This document shows, piece after piece, positions 61,608 through 64,000 of a stretch of 64,000 nucleotides of DNA. A program made the position numbers and the translations under genes. Origin of the DNA: Paragordius varius (Eukaryota; Nematomorpha). The stretch is from the NCBI GenBank assembly GCA_964247055.1, contig OZ176053.1:12586001-12650000 (forward strand), read 5' to 3'. The notes below the pieces were generated by a model, which was not told where the DNA came from, searched no databases, and saw nothing but the letters and a program-made list of their open reading frames with translations. Position 1 is the first letter of the stretch. Every line of letters begins with the position of its first letter.

Positions 61608-64000
61608 GTCAATTTTTCAAATGTTGCTGGAATTTTGAACCAATAGAATTGTAGTATTTTTGACACACTATAAAAGTAAAATAACAGTCAAAATTTGTGA
61701 ATTAATATATGTTTCTGATAAAATTCAGGATTCTCATGCTATTTTTTTGGGTAAGAATTATTTCATTTAACGATTTCCTCCTTTGTATAGGAGGATTAGC
61801 GCAAAATATGTTAAATAAATATATATCATGTAATAAGCAAAACTACATTTGATCCTAATATTTAGCAGTCGATACGAAGGTCAATTTTTAATAATCCTTT
61901 AAAACAAAATGTGGATTGCACGATAATAATTTGACTATCGATTGCAAATGGCCAAAATCGAGGCTATAAAATATATCCTGATAAAATATATATTTTTATA
62001 CAAATATTAAAATCCTCCGCTTTTGGTTTTTGACCGGAATAAAAAGTGGACACACTTTGTGACTGTCCATAAATGATTGACGATAATTATCACACTGCTT
62101 TAAAAGTTTTTTTAGTGAAAACTAAATAATTATATTATTAAAATGTATCATAAACTTAACCATCCGTCAAAATCGGAGGTGCTGAAACATATCCTCATAA
62201 AAGATATATTTGATAGATAAAAGTAACTGAATTCTATTTTTAATTCTGGGGCCTACGCGCGATATACTAACTTTTGGGGTAATGCCGATATCCTAAAATG
62301 ACAAAATTAACACTTATTATGTTTGAACAAAATAAAAAATATCGCTAATATAGGTATGCTATATTTAAATAGCAAAACAGAACAATTTATTATATGTGGG
62401 TTTAGAAAATTCCAAATAGTTTGCCCTTCATTAATAGGCTAGTTATTTTTATTTATGGAAGATTATGGCATTAAAAATTTTATGATTTTGAGGCATGATT
62501 GAATCGGTTTATGAAGCTTTATATAATTGGATGATTTTAAACATTTCTTTCATATTTTAATCAATATTTGTTATTTTTAAAATTATGTGATAAATTGTTA
62601 TTTTTAACAAAATTCACCCAAGTCAAAAACGAAGCTTTAAATAAAAATTCTGTGCAATAAATGTTTAACATCATCGAAAGAAAAATATCACAGTAAAGAG
62701 GTATTCCACAATGCTTAGTACTATAAAATTTGCATCAATTTAAGCTAAGCTAAATTGTAAATGTCAAATAAAGCATATAACCTTTTGTCGAACAATATTT
62801 TGTGTTTTGATCTCAAAAAATTATAACTTCCGGAGGTAACATGCAAAATATAATGCATTCAATATAGATTTAAGGTATTATTTTTTGAAATGAGGCATTT
62901 AGTTTTTACCAAAAGATTCTACCATTGAGCGCAAGTTTTATCATTTCGATGTTACCACAAAAGTGGTTGAAACTTTATTGTTTCTTTTGGCAGGCCTCTG
63001 AAACTAAAAAAACCTTGAGACAAGTTGATTATCAATTCAAATTTAAAAAAATGTGTTGAAGTGTATTCAATAAAGTTTCGAATCATAGTGGTAAACGCTA
63101 AAAACATCAATGAATTATATAATTTGATTGCTTTTAAATTTTTAAATAATAATTATGCTTTTGTAAGGCTTAAAGGAGAAAAATTATCATTTGATATTCC
63201 ATGGCTTAAATGACAAAATATGCCCTAAAATTTTTTTCCATAAACAACTTAGGCAATGAAATGTTAGGTAACTCTATAAACATTTTTCAACAAATAAGCA
63301 AAAGCTATTTTTAATATATTTCCAGATTTTTAGACTGGTAATTTTAAAACATTAATTTATTTTAAATGTAATTGAAAATATAATGTTTGTTAACTTCATT
63401 TAGAATAGCAATCTATCATAAATTACATTTAAATACGACCAAATTTTAATGATAAAAGTAATATTTGGCTAGTGCGACTAGCCAAAGTAGCTGGTAAAAT
63501 TCCACTATTTGATTTTTATACCCTACACAGTTGATATAAATTGGCAAATAACTGAGGCTTTTACCCCTAACTCTCACCTCAAATACGTTATAATCTAACC
63601 ATTAATCATTCAAGCTTTTTACAAAATATCATTAAAAATTACCTTTATATTTATTAATTTTGTATTTTCTTTCAAGTAAAGTAAAACCTTAAAGTTATAT
63701 AAACCATCTTTAGCTAAAACAAAAAACTAACAATATCATCAATGGTCCGATATTCTTGGTTAAGCCGATTTTCTAAAAATAATATACAACTCCAAAAAAT
63801 TGTTGATTAATTCCATATTATTGAGTTATTTTTTTGAATATAATTTGGATCACCCGAAATATATTTAGATACTGCACATCCAATTCTAACATCTAGTAAA
63901 CAAATTCATTTGTTGGCCCATATTTTTTAAACTGGTGTTATACAAAGGCCTAAAATAAAACCTAGTCTTTGGTTCTCTTTAAGGAAAGGCCCTATTTGAA
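61608..64000. other. Region upstream of kinesin-5, no gene seen
   Basis: The kinesin promoter must lie just right of 61607, but no element can be singled out. The open stretch 63025-63213 shows no protein family features. A GGATTCTCATGCTATTTTTTTGG phrase (about 61728-61750) recalls the start of R1, so part of this may be repeat-derived. Otherwise plain AT-rich sequence. Confidence 0.4.

Noticed and set aside
63025-63213. 62-codon ORF near the right end
   Set aside because: AT-driven composition (I, N, K, F), no ATG start (the first codon is TTG) and no similarity recognised.

Overview
This window is nuclear DNA from an invertebrate animal. It is strongly AT-rich, and its genes have many introns and carry insertions of several transposon classes. 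The conserved proteins (non-muscle myosin II, kinesin-5, an FHL-type LIM protein) are animal proteins, and the myosin reads closest to bilaterian zipper/MYH9-10. The species cannot be named. One hint is that some introns are only 22-34 nt long. Introns this short are reported for dicyemids and related 'mesozoans', and flatworms also have very small introns, but ordinary long introns occur in the same genes here.

Layout. 1-6.1 kb: decayed hAT transposon copies. 3.5-10.5 kb (minus): an FHL-like protein with a half LIM plus three LIM domains. One of its introns is 6.2 kb and holds a dead hAT. 13.2-17.2 kb: a TA-flanked MITE, then a 3.3 kb hAT with both terminal inverted repeats and diverged 8-bp target duplications, itself invaded by two Helitron-like pieces. 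19.4-21.3 kb: copies of an unnamed non-coding repeat (called R1 here) and a MITE. 21.4-28.3 kb: a 6.93 kb PIF/Harbinger element with 15-bp perfect terminal inverted repeats and a TCA target duplication. 29.8-46.8 kb (plus): a complete non-muscle myosin II heavy chain gene, 36 exons, 2394 codons. 47.4-48.1 kb: mariner remains. 49.4-61.6 kb (minus): a complete kinesin-5 gene, 20 exons, 930 codons. Its 4.6 kb intron contains a full-length RTE-like LINE in the opposite orientation. 61.6-64 kb: no gene seen.

The most unusual object is the Harbinger element. It has two convergent genes, a DDE transposase and a Myb/SANT-like protein. In each gene a block of the protein is encoded by a tandem array in which every unit is one in-frame exon plus one tiny intron. 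The transposase has 96-nt exons with 55-nt introns, and the Myb gene has 84-nt exons with 25-nt introns. The arrays look like satellites, but they are open in one frame and phase-matched to the flanking exons.

The LINE also stands out. It has a 13-bp perfect target duplication, an intact 1003-codon ORF with a PHD-like finger after the reverse transcriptase, almost no 3' UTR, and at its exact 5' end a sequence that folds as an HDV-like self-cleaving ribozyme. Myosin and kinesin-5 are both cytoskeletal motors used in cell division, but nothing in the sequence shows that they are co-regulated. All exon boundaries below were placed by eye from GT-AG sites, reading-frame continuity and remembered family sequences; no database search was run.
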